In this document: positions 25,321 to 43,471 of the stretch, piece after piece
How the letters are laid out: each line of letters opens with the position of its first letter
Numbering within the stretch: position 1 is the first letter of the stretch
Assembly: GCF_001039355.2 (NCBI RefSeq)
Contig: NW_019774513.1
Coordinates: forward strand, 240,481 to 304,480
Source of the DNA: Lingula anatina
Lineage: Eukaryota; Brachiopoda; Lingulata; Lingulida; Lingulidae
Direction: 5' to 3'
DNA length: 64,000 bases
Position numbers and translations under genes: made by a program
Notes under the pieces: generated by a model
What the model saw: only the letters and a program-made list of their open reading frames with translations
What the model was told of the DNA's origin: nothing
Database searches by the model: none

Positions 25321-26293
25321 CCTAATTTTTTTTTTTTTTGAATGAAAAGGGAATTATCTAAATTATTTTATATTGATATTTTGAAGGAAATGACTTTATC
25401 CGACAAATTCAGTTCTGATTTGAACAGAAGATTTCCGAAGCGTTGATAATCCGTTTTACTTACAAATCACATTAGAAGTCGTGCCGCACAAAGTTTATAT
25501 TTAATTTTCAGAACGAGGTTTCCCGGTTGCGATATCAATCACCAACAAGGACGTCGTGCATCCGTCTCTAGGAAAGGACGAAGGCTCCTGGATGACAGAC
25601 ACTGCCCTGGACAACGGGATGGTGTACATTACGGAAAAGTCTCACAATCCGGGCAAAGTGATAGAATACACCTCAGCAAACTTCCCATACACGAATCTTC
25701 CGAGGGAAATCGACGTGGAGTGCGACGGGACGACCCACGTTATACGAGACGGTTATCTTTTCTGTGGGCAACATAACAACTTGAACATCATGAAGTATCG
25801 CTTGACCGATGGCCAAGCTTTGACCACCGGTGACTTGCCAAGCGATGCTGGTGTCCATGACGTCTACCCGTACACGTGCGCGAGCCACACAGATATAGAT
25901 GTCGCTGCGGATGAACATGGGCTTTGGGTGGTTTATGCTAATACGAGTAACAACATTGTGGTCAGCCGTTTGGATCCCGAAACACTGGACATCTCGGACA
26001 CCAGGGTGATTTCTGATCACGCTAAGACCAACACGGCGGAGACGTTTATCATCGACGGTGTTTTATTTGCCATCAACTCCAGTCCTACAAATTACGTCAG
26101 TTACGTTTACGATTTATTTCGCGGGTCTGGAAAAACGCTGACTTCGACAGACTTACCTCTGGCGTCTGGAAGTCTAAGCGCTGATACCACGTGGGACTCA
26201 TTTACCATGGTGGATTATAACCCACGCGATGGAAAACTCTATGTTTATTCGGAAGGAAAAGCGATCCGGTATGACGTCACACTTACTTTTTAA
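22515..26293 (+). CDS. Secreted PAN/apple, two sushi, olfactomedin protein (5 exons)
   Basis: Coding exons: 22515-22868, 23809-23839, 24659-24826 (an alternative acceptor at 24632 adds nine residues), 25057-25230 and 25512-26293. All junctions are GT-AG and in phase (0, 1, 1, 1), giving about 502 residues. Residues 1-24 are a signal peptide (hydrophobic core PVFFVLLVFF). Next comes a PAN/apple-like domain (CSMQRL, then CTVRCLSTAGCVSFNYES, then a CEL motif). Exons 3 and 4 each encode one sushi/CCP domain with four Cys and a Trp, in the usual phase 1-1 exon form. Exon 5 encodes an olfactomedin domain (GSWMTDTAL, IDVAADEHGLWVVYA, and KLYVYSEGKAIRYDV near the end). The product should be extracellular, with a binding or adhesion role; the ligand is unknown. 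Possible poly(A) signal AATAAA at 26360. The gene converges on the four-pass gene to its right. The domain calls are firm; the exact exon 3 start is not. Confidence 0.88.
23281..23304. repeat. (CA)n microsatellite ending in an n
   Basis: A CA run of about 23 bases is followed by a single n at 23304, inside intron 1 of the PAN-sushi-olfactomedin gene. The n probably reflects an unresolved repeat length. Confidence 0.9.
23306..23577. repeat. Cluster of AACCGAGGAC motifs in both orientations
   Basis: The motif AACCGAGGAC occurs at 23329-23338, 23426-23435 and 23508-23517. Its reverse complement GTCCTCGGTT occurs at 23518-23527, 23536-23545 and 23568-23577. The third and fourth abut to form a perfect 22-base palindrome at 23507-23528 (half-site CAACCGAGGAC). 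The first two copies lie in a diverged tandem repeat of about 97 bases (AATTTGGTCCGCCC.. and AATTTGGCCCGCGC..). All lie in intron 1. Confidence 0.85.
25267..25318. repeat. (TA)n microsatellite
   Basis: About 26 perfect TA units in intron 4 of the PAN-sushi-olfactomedin gene. Confidence 0.95.
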
Positions 26294-27112
26294 AATGGCA
26301 AATTGATACGTTACGTCACCGTTAGCGAACGACAGCAATGGTATATTTAAAAGCAAGACAATAAATAAATAAATGAAACAAAAAAAGAAGGAAAGAGAAA
26401 GTAAAAGAAAAAATCGGAGAAATTTCAATGTGAAATGGTCACATCGACAGCGGAACAGTAGGCATGGCGGATGTTGCGAAACGTGAAGGCGCAAGGCCCC
26501 ATCTGAATGATTAAAATGTTATACCCCCGAGGGGAATGTTAACTTAAGAGTACGCAATCTCGTTGCTGACTTGTAAACTGCTTAACAAAAACTAACAGAA
26601 AGTCGGCGGTTATGTTTGTATTCAAATAGAAACAAAGTTGAGCAGTTACATTTTACTTTATATCGTAAAGGAACCGATACAACAAGAGACAGAGGTGCCA
26701 ATTGATTTCCAATGATTAACAGTGGACATTTATTCATTACGACAAGGGAACTTAACATGTTAATATACATTTAAAGCTGTAGACACTGTTGAACCAGCTG
26801 TTGGAAGCGTATATGGTATTGGAGACTTTCTCTGGCCAATATAAACTTTCATCGGACTTTGCGGTTTAAACAGCTGTTAATACTATATAACGTAGATCTA
26901 CTGGAAACTCATCTGCATAGGCAAATAAATGCTACAGCATGGTTTAAGCGTACATTGTTGGGTTAACATAAAACATTTAAAGGGGAAAGTAATTTGAAAA
27001 AATAATATGATATTTGACAAAAAAAGTAAGAAGAAGAACAGTCAGTAATTGGTTCTTTTTTTTCGGGTGCATAAAATTTACTGCAGAGGAAGGGTTTTCA
27101 CCAGTTGTCGCG
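26294..27112. other. Convergent intergenic region with both 3' ends
   Basis: This stretch lies between the stop codons of two convergent genes. AATAAA at 26360-26365 can serve the plus-strand gene. TTTATT near 26729-26734 is an AATAAA on the minus strand that could serve the four-pass gene. I see no further coding sequence. Confidence 0.55.
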
Positions 27113-27583
27113 TTAAAGGTCTTCGTAGTCAGATTCAGTCAGCGACTTTTCTGTGTACATGACTTCTCTGTGGTAGGCACTAACACAGGCCAGGGTGTAG
27201 ACCTGCGACAGAAAGTTATTTTAATTTAAAAGAAGAGTTGATTCTTAGATTTTGGTTAAAAACTGTAAGTATTATGCAGCTATGTGAAAGTTATTTTTTA
27301 GGAATTGACGAAATGAAATTATCAACTTTTGTTAAGAACGTAAATAAAATTGAAAATTCATTTTCTACCTTCACACACGAGCACAAACGTGCGTGCACAA
27401 AAAATGTACATGCGCGCGTGCGCGCGAGTCTTAAACTTCTCATACATCTTTTTTAATACAACCTTCGTATGTCACTGCCTCATTACCCTTTATAATGTTT
27501 GAATAGCATGTTCGACTTTTTTTCTGCCCGTACCTCTGTCTATTCTCTTTCTGCAACCATCCCCTCCCCGTCCAGCACCCCCC

Positions 27584-27635
<52 letters not shown>

Positions 27636-28452
27636 AATGATACTGACAAATCCATCGTATGACGTACAAAACAATCTTTTTATTGCCATGCATCATTAGC
27701 TTATAATATATTTAAGAGCACTGATTCATATCCGCTTGACAGCAGTACTTAACGTTAATCCTTACGTCATGAATTTTGCAGCAGTGCAGTTTAATATCAA
27801 CTGCCTCTAAAGTCACAAGTGAATCAAACTATTTGCATACTAACACATCTTCTCCATTAATTTCCGACAATATATTTGTTTTGAACTTGGGTGTTATTAA
27901 GGAGTAAAACAAATCGCTGTATAAAGTGTTACACAAAGGAAATATCAATAGGTACTTACGTCGATGCAAAGTGGTAGGAGAAATGTCTCGGCCAAGAATA
28001 TCGTGGCATACACATTCAAGATATCAGTGGTAGCAACGACTGGAAGATGAATAGATAATACATTACCTCGTGCCGTAAAAAATCCCTGTCCATACAGTAT
28101 CACTTTGATTATCAAAGGTAGATTCCGTCGAACGCTGCTTTATCTTAAAGATATGTCAATTTGATCTAGTGTGTGCAAAAAGGTTTTTTGAATGCTTCGC
28201 AACTGGGAAGAAGACACTTTTATCTCGAGATTGAATATATCTGCGTAAAGTTAACGAACGATGAAAGAACTGACGGACAATAAGGTGTTTTGTAATGGAA
28301 ACGCAGATGTTCTACTTATTGCAAATGACACAGGTGTCTCGTCCACATGTACTAACGTAGCGACGGTATTTTCTTTTTGTTATTTCAATTATTATAGATA
28401 ATTATTCTTTCTTCAGCAAATCGTGCCACCAGCCGATATGATCACTGAATAC

Positions 28453-28511
<59 letters not shown>

Positions 28512-30994
28512 GAACTTGCAACTAAATGACATGCAATACACAAAAAATAAAAATAGACCAATAAACACGTCTTCAATCGTTTCGTTTTAGACAAGTTAAG
28601 ATCCTCTTATTCCTATGGTTTATTCACCTTTGTCTATAAACGGAATCTTTCACTTTCTGTCAATTATAACTACTCAAGTAATTAAAAGATGAATGTAACA
28701 AGTAACTAGTCGAGTGAGCTGTGAGTTTTGTTTCATTAGGTTTCAGTAAACACAGGGTGAGTGACATTAGGCAATGCATTCATTTCCTCTGATGCTTTGA
28801 GGGATATAATGGTAATTTATTTTTCTCAATTTCCTTTAATCAACATATCTTTTAAGAATCAATACCTGCAGCACAAAAACAGTGTGGGACGCTACTCTCT
28901 CCTTCTGTTTGTCGCGTACACGATCACTGTTTGATTGATATAATGGTATTTTAAAATAAATGTATTCAATATTTGTTTATATTTCTACATCAACGATTTA
29001 TACGGACTCGGACTTACGGCTTGTTTTACAAAGCGATTCATTTGGTTCTTGATTTTGGTGAGGCACGAACGCAATTCTTACCATTAGCAAGGCGCACAAT
29101 GTACCAGATAGTGACGAGTCCCCAGAAGAGACAACGTAGGAATATGAAGACAATCCAGGGCCAAAGGAACCGAAGTCTGCCCTGGAAAAAGTATACAAAT
29201 TAAGACATGACAAATCTGCAAAAATAGAACTATGACAAGTACAAAAGAAATACTGCAGAAAATCCAAAGAGGCCAGAATCTGACAGTCAATACATACATG
29301 TAACCAAGGTACGTGTATATGCATATATGTGAATACATGTGTACTGTAGTCTCATGGTAAGGTGGTCACCATGATGGCAGGAAGGAGAGCTCACATAGTG
29401 GGGAATCGTAATCAAGTGAAAGCTGCCAGAGAATAAGCCTACAACGCGGTAATTTGCTATAGTTGTAATAAATATAAGAAGCGACAAAGCCACGCAGTGA
29501 TATTCTTATAAAAGATCAAATCACCGCCAACAGAAGATGCCTTACGCTCCCTACCAGAACAACACCTAGCAAAAGCACAATGGAGAACACAACCCAGATT
29601 GCGCTGATTGCGGTAGATGCGACGACCTGCTTGTAACCAAACACTGATGACTGAATACCAAGGTGAAATGTAGTGTAGACTTTTCCTGGAAAATAAATAA
29701 ATAAATAGATATGATTAACAAAATGGGAGAGTCGTTTCCTTCGAATTATAAGTGAACTAAATACTTGATATTAAGATTAAGCTAGAAGTAACGGAATAGC
29801 TTTATTTTAACTGTTAAGTCTTGCTGCAATGTGTCAAACCATGGTTTGCAGTGTCATATAGTTTTATTCTTTCAAATTTCTTTAATTGTCCCTGTACTTT
29901 TCATCCCTTTTCAAACAAAATATGATTTAAGAGTATACGTATAACATAATATTCTGAATATGAAGCACAAAATAAGAATAACATGAAAATTAATGAGTAA
30001 ATAATAAAGAGAGAGGGGGGGGCTAATAACAATACAAAATCATTTGATCTCCCTTTTTTGCACATTCATTCCTTAATGTAAAGACCATATGGTTTAAGTA
30101 TCAATTCTACTCTATCAGCTCAGCTTGCATTATAAAACAACTATATGCAGGTCTGCTAAAACATATATGCTGCCATGTTAAATATCCTTGATAAGTTGGA
30201 AATACATGAATCAAACCTCTTACCATCCTCCGTTGTTTTGGCGTCGTAGGCATATATGCCTGTCCATATGATTCCTGCTATCTATCAAAAATAAAAGTAG
30301 ATACGAAAAGGTGTCACTTTCGCAAATAGTGGTGGTGGTGGGGGGGGGGATAGATGAACGTACTTAAAGACGTGCATTTAATTAAGGTTATAGAGAAGAC
30401 GCTGGCATTGTTCTGCTATATCAATAAAATCGATCAGAGGTTCAATATGCATGATGGTTAATGTATATCAACCAAAAAGTGGAGAATATTCTAGAATTAC
30501 TACATTGGTGGGGGAGAATAGTGGAGTGAGGTCATACAATATATAATGCAATAATTTTACCCCCTCATAAATGATAATAATAAAATAATGATGTCAATAT
30601 AAATAAACAGCGGACAGTTACAATAGATCTAGGTCTTCTGTAAAGTGTCCGAAGCAACATAAGAAGGATGGATTAATATAGTTGATGGAATGACAAAAAT
30701 ATTAAAATTAAATTTGGTGGGTAAACAGCGCGTTTTTAACTAAGCAAATATGAAGAAAGCATAGAGAAATTTAAAGAAATATGGTACCTTGATCCTAATT
30801 GCTTCGATATGGGTTTAAACCTATCACATGTATACATTTACATTAGTGATTTTAGTAACGCCTAATTTTTAACCCATACAAAGTAGGGTAACACTTGACG
30901 TGCACGTGACAGCATAACTTACAATCCCATACATCCCACAACCCATCGCTCCTTTCTTCAAATCCAGACATCCACAGCAACAGGTTTTCGCCAT
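27113..30994 (-). CDS. Small four-pass membrane protein, LAPTM/DUF4728-like (6 exons)
   Basis: Rebuilt from six short exons in transcription order: 30994-30923, 30281-30224, 29685-29546, 29181-29082, 28039-27960 and 27202-27113. Every intron is GT-AG (donors GTAAGT, GTAAGA, GTAAGG, GTAAGA, GTAAGT) and all phases agree, giving 540 bases and 179 residues. The protein starts MAKTCCCGCLDLKKGAMGCG. It has four hydrophobic segments: about 20-33, 68-88 (STAISAIWVVFSIVLLLGVV), 95-120, and about 129-155. It ends in an acidic tail, TESDYEDL. The Cys-rich start with a basic patch before a first membrane helix, the size and the four-helix layout resemble the LAPTM / DUF4728 group of small endolysosomal or junctional proteins. 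That family call is by appearance only. The exon structure is strongly supported; the function is not known. Confidence 0.82.
27586..27633. repeat. (CA)n microsatellite
   Basis: About 23 CA units in the last intron of the four-pass gene. Confidence 0.95.
28454..28511. repeat. (ATT)n microsatellite
   Basis: About 19 perfect units in intron 4 of the four-pass gene. Confidence 0.95.
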
Positions 30995-32596
30995 TTCTGT
31001 CGGGGATTTTTTCCCTAATATTTCAAAGCTCCAGCCAGATAATAAAACAAGGTCAAATTGTTGTATCTCCACCGAGTGATGCACCGTAGGTATATACGGT
31101 TTATAAGGGTCGCCCATGCCAGGTGGTTTTGCAATGAGGACTAAATGGGGCACAGCGTACATCTGGAAATGTACATTATACAGTTTAGGCTTGTGTGCGT
31201 GCATGTTCGTGTTGAAGCGCGTTCGTGTCTCAGTCGCAGCTTACCGTGCTGTACGTATATAGGCCAGAACAAGGCGGAAACTTGTAATATGAACAAATTT
31301 TCGAGACGTGCTATAGCTTAAGTTCAATACCTCAAAATATATTTTCGAAAGACGAGGTCAATTCACATATTTTCATTCCCACGCGAAAAAGAGTTGTTTC
31401 TTTTTCCCTTCCTCTTTCCTTCCTCCTTTTTCTCTCCTATAATACTCACGCAAGTGTAATAAATCACCACAATTACTCGTCATCCCATGCAATTTGGTTT
31501 TCAAGTTTTGACAGATTTTGGTCACGGTCGTCGCTCAGAAGTTAAGAGTTCATTGTCGACAATTACTGTTCATAATAACACGGGGGTCGTCTCAAAACTG
31601 AAAATTGCATTTTGGTTTACTTCCATTCAGGGGTGAAGGCGTAGTAGTTGACTTAAAACAACGTAGTTGTTGTTATGAAACAATAGCCTTGTCTTTGTTT
31701 GCAGAAAACGTGCAATATTGTATTTAAACAGACTATTACTGTTCTGTCTTAGGTCAAACGTGGACCAACCGTTATTTGGTTAATGGGTCAAAGCAGATTA
31801 AAAATCTTAAAGTTAAAACCAGTTTTTATGTTATTTAAACCCCCTTGGACACTGGATCGCTTTGGTTGCAGAATGAATGCTCAGAGATCGGCCATTTGTC
31901 GGCACGTAAAGTATTTTTTTACTTTCAAACGGGGCCCTATTACGAGACGCAGAAAGGACGCCGCCCAGTGGCTTTAATTCTATGAGTAACCGGCCACAAA
32001 CACGTAATTGTAAAGGTAGTGCTTTGTCAATGCAGTTAACAGTCCAACCAAAAATCGGAGAATATTATAGAATTATTACATATAATAAAATTATGAATCG
32101 AAATACCTAGTAACGGTACAAATTGTTGTTGAGTAAAATGATAAAGTAAGTTTGTTTTCTTTCTTGACAATTCAGGAAGTGGTTGTTTACATCTTTGTGT
32201 TGTTACATTTAATATCTTATTACATGTACGTTTGTTTATATAGGTGATTTTATACGAATAACTCGTTCTGCAGTAAAACAAAAACAATTTCTTCAATTCA
32301 AACAACGCGCATTTGAGATTTATTATTACATAATTTAACTAAATGTAGCCATATACTTCATTGTGTCAACACAAGCAAATCAACAAACAAAATTTAGTGA
32401 TCATCTTGTACCTTTCAGCTAGTAAAGTATTTCAAATGATACATTCGATATCCATTATTTTAAGTAACCTTACTTTTAAATTGTAAGATTATCACATGAG
32501 ATTTCTTAATGCCACTGGAAATTTGTCGACTGACCTTCCTTATGTTCAAATATATAATTCACATCTTAATCAAACAAACAAACAAACAAACAAACA

Positions 32597-32638
<42 letters not shown>

Positions 32639-32930
32639 CCTCTGACAGTGTCAAATGTGCAAAGAAAAAAATAACTCATCAAACAAAAACTAACAGTATG
32701 AATAGTGGCAAGAAAGAAACTTGTTTGTGAAGAAGCTGAGCTTGTTTTTACCTACGAGGTTTGACGTTTCGCCCCAAGGCATAAACAGAACACACTTTAT
32801 TCTTCAAGAAACAGCTAACCTTTCATCACCATTAAAGAAGAGACAGTGAAAAAATGCCACAGTGTAAATACTGGATTTATACGCATCACAAACATTCCAT
32901 TCGCTCGTTTTGAAATTAGTGCCGACAGTT
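30995..32930. other. Non-coding region between two minus-strand genes
   Basis: The part nearest 30994 is presumably the 5' UTR and promoter of the four-pass gene. The part nearest 32930 is the 3' end of the beta-propeller-like gene, with AATAAA on the minus strand at 32801-32796, about 130 bases past its stop. An (AAAC)n then (AAT)n tract lies at 32571-32638. I found no other exon. Confidence 0.55.
32571..32638. repeat. Compound (AAAC)n(AAT)n microsatellite
   Basis: Seven CAAA-type units run directly into about 13 AAT units. Confidence 0.95.
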
Positions 32931-34370
32931 TTAGTGGCCCAGATCTTTGTAAAATTCTTCTCCTTTGAACGTCATATCTCGATTTGCACTCTTTAGCCGT
33001 GATCTCACGTATCCGTTGACAACTAAAGGCGAGGGTCTACTTCTACGTCCATGGTGTTTGTCTAAAGCAATGGCATCACGCACCAACGTTCTTATCCCTC
33101 GCAAGCGTATGACGTAACCACTATTGTCGTTCAAGTGAGCACCAACATCGATGACGTCATCGTTTCTAAATATTATACCGACCGGGAAAACGAAAGGCCT
33201 CATCTGCGCGTATGGGCGCGCAATCGGAAACTGGTTCAGAAATTTTTCCTTGAACTGGATTTGAGCGCTGACATATACTATACGGAATGTTGGTTCAACT
33301 GATATGATGACAAGGTGCGTGTTGTATATGCCAAAGTTCTCTTTGGGTGTCTGAGAGACGATCACAGAGTGAGCCATACCTATGTAATAAGGCCATTTGT
33401 ACAATAAAAATGGCGACCCACCGCGCAAATGTTCTCTATTGTACTCAAAACGGTTGTTATCGGGACTGTCATTCACAACAAAATGACAGTCGCCCGTGGA
33501 CGGCTCACATTTTAGCACCCTAAAGGGATCCAGAGTGTATATATAATACAGCGACCCGTTGATCTCCAATGGCGCCCAGTTAATCTCAACCACTAGAAAA
33601 TCGTAATCCCTGACATTTAATCTTTTAATGGAATTTTCCTGGCAGTTCCAAAGATGCATGCGCCCTCTGCTGGCTTTGTCTTTGTCGTCCCAGATCCAGA
33701 TGTGGAAGCTGACGTATAGTGTCCCGTTCACCCATATCAGCCGTGGGTCCATGGGTCCGTCGGAGCGGTAATCAAACTGAGAGTTAGACGGGACGGGGAT
33801 ACCCATCAACTCCCCTTTAGTCGTTGGTTCGTAGTTTTTGTTGAATTTCTGGGTGTAGAAATAACTTTCGTGCCACGTGTTCCGCAGTTGCTTCTCCGTT
33901 TTGTAGTACACGCTGTGTTCAAATTGCACCAGCCACAGACGTTGCACCACGATAATCTCGTCGTCCGCCCACGTGATTGCCGGGGCGATTCCGTGATATA
34001 TGTTTTCGTTGAGGTCGTCGGAGAACATTTTGGCGACAGTTTGTTCTGTTGTGGGAGAAAAGGAATGAGGTACAGAAACGACGACTTTTGTAAGTAGTTC
34101 GTCCGACATTGCGTGTTGTTTGAAAACAGCACCGGCAAGCGTCTGGGCATGCGCGAATTCGCCATCATCGACTAGGCCCGTGTCATGTGACCCGCTCTCT
34201 ATCAGGCGGCTTTCCTTTCTGATACCGCCCTCTTTCTGGATCGTCGTTGAAGGTATGCCTTGATATGTAAGTCCTCGGAATAATAAATTCCCTGATAAGA
34301 TAAAGCAAATGACGAGAAGCAGAAGACGACCATATTTCCATCGTTGAAGTCTGGTCAGTTGTTTTAACAT
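32931..34370 (-). CDS. Type II membrane protein with GH130/GT108-like beta-propeller features
   Basis: A single coding exon of 479 residues. I chose the ATG at 34370 because a splice acceptor (ATATTTCAG then GTGGAG) falls at 34402, upstream of it; the reading frame extends to 34457, but that part would be intron. Residues 1-15 are basic, residues 16-34 form one membrane helix, then comes a stalk, as in Golgi type II glycosyltransferases. The lumenal part has DPRL (208-211), NWAPL (264-268) followed by YYIYTLDPFRVLKC, and RGGSPF (316-321) followed by YYIGMAHS. This series recalls five-bladed beta-propeller enzymes of the GH130/GT108 type (mannoside phosphorylases and beta-1,2-mannosyltransferases), but the match is from memory. 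Substrate unknown. AATAAA lies about 130 bases past the stop. The gene is certain; Golgi location is likely; enzyme class is tentative. Confidence 0.8.
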   Translation of the reverse strand: MLKQLTRLQRWKYGRLLLLVICFILSGNLLFRGLTYQGIPSTTIQKEGGIRKESRLIESGSHDTGLVDDGEFAHAQTLAGAVFKQHAMSDELLTKVVVSVPHSFSPTTEQTVAKMFSDDLNENIYHGIAPAITWADDEIIVVQRLWLVQFEHSVYYKTEKQLRNTWHESYFYTQKFNKNYEPTTKGELMGIPVPSNSQFDYRSDGPMDPRLIWVNGTLYVSFHIWIWDDKDKASRGRMHLWNCQENSIKRLNVRDYDFLVVEINWAPLEINGSLYYIYTLDPFRVLKCEPSTGDCHFVVNDSPDNNRFEYNREHLRGGSPFLLYKWPYYIGMAHSVIVSQTPKENFGIYNTHLVIISVEPTFRIVYVSAQIQFKEKFLNQFPIARPYAQMRPFVFPVGIIFRNDDVIDVGAHLNDNSGYVIRLRGIRTLVRDAIALDKHHGRRSRPSPLVVNGYVRSRLKSANRDMTFKGEEFYKDLGH

Positions 34371-34401
34371 GGTGAACTTGTCTGTTGTTTCACACGCTCC
34401 A

Positions 34402-42029
<7,628 letters not shown>

Positions 42030-43469
42030 CCGGTTGTATGGAGAGTTCTTGATGTGTGACCAACTCTCAAGATAACTGTACGTCACCGGACGGGAGATTT
42101 TGTACGAGATACATGTACTAGTATAACCCACGTCTGGTGCGTGGAGCTGTCCCAGCCGCTGTTAATGGCAATGCCCGGTGAACGAGGGAGGTTTAGGAGG
42201 TTCTCTCCCACAGGACATAGTTTGAACGCCCGTAGACAAGGAAGCGCAATTAGAGAAGTTATTACATGTTTATTAATGTCGGGTGCAGCGTGTCTAGGCA
42301 AAACGATAATTGGGTTGAACTAGTGCGAGTAGCTGAAGAGATGACAACAACATTACACGTGTACTCCTGTGGGTAGGTGACAGGTCCAGCGCCGAGGAAA
42401 ACACGTTCTTTCGTAGAAAAACACATGGACTCAGGCTTAGCTAGTACATGGGTGTGCTTACCAATGCCTTAAACCCAACAGTTGGATATCTAAGTGCTAT
42501 GTGTTCATTGCACGTGTGTGTGTGTGTGTTTGTGTTTGTGTGTGTGTGTGTGTGTGTGCATACCTGGGCGTGAGCGTAGGGGCGCGTATTTTATTCTTCA
42601 TGTTGCTATAGAATCTGATACCCTAAAATTATATTATTACTTCATAACTTATCCCTGAGCATTTTTATATTATGCATACAGCACCAGTAAATGTCTTGAA
42701 TGCATAATATAGTGAATCTATGATGTAGTGCATTGGGTTAAGCAAGCTCATTTTATTATAATGGTGGTAAAAACATAACGGCTTCTCGCGTCGTATGGGA
42801 AAGGCAGACATGTTAAAATGCATATGTATATATGTCAATAGGTGTATGACGATTTCTTTCCATTAAACATATAGAAAAGTCGTCAGCTGAGCACTGTCTC
42901 CGATAAAGAGTAAATATCTGGACCACACTATACAAGTAGGTCGTGGTATTCATGTATTGCTTTTTTTTCAACCAGGTAGGAAGAAAACGTTTGTCATGCG
43001 TTTACAGGGCAAGGACGTTTAAGTGTCATTTAAAACCTGAGCTGGACTGACCAACCCAAGACAGCGACTGGGCAGTGGTCACCAAACTGACCAGTAGATC
43101 AACTGAGAAGGACACTGGTTAGAAGGATCTCCATTGGTGAGTGGTCACCAGCAAACAAAATGTCGAGTACCGAAATGCTTTTTAAAGTAATATCACTTTA
43201 CTGATGTCACCAAACTGACGCCATTCAAGCGTTCCCCTAGGGTTGGATTGTTACTTCTGCTGACCCCCCCCCCTTGTTAACCAATGGGAACTTCAGCGTA
43301 CTTATAATCTCACTGTAACAAAAACTATCATTGCACGTCTCCGTTTTGATTTTGCACGGAGTAATACTTAAACTCGCCCATTAGTTTTTTAATATACTTT
43401 TTTTTACCAATATATTACATTTTAGCGGTAAGTGGACAAGTTTTTATACGATACATTCATCTGTCTGTA
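42030..43469. repeat. First copy of a 1.44 kb duplication ending at an n
   Basis: This matches 43472-44909 in the same orientation with only a few substitutions and short indels (for example in the TG tract and a C run). The copy ends one base before the single n at 43471. No gene is apparent inside. It looks like two alleles placed in series. Confidence 0.95.
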
Positions 43470-43470
43470 G

Positions 43471-43471
43471 N
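43471..43471. other. Single-n assembly junction
   Basis: One n separates the two copies of the 1.44 kb repeat exactly. Confidence 0.85.
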
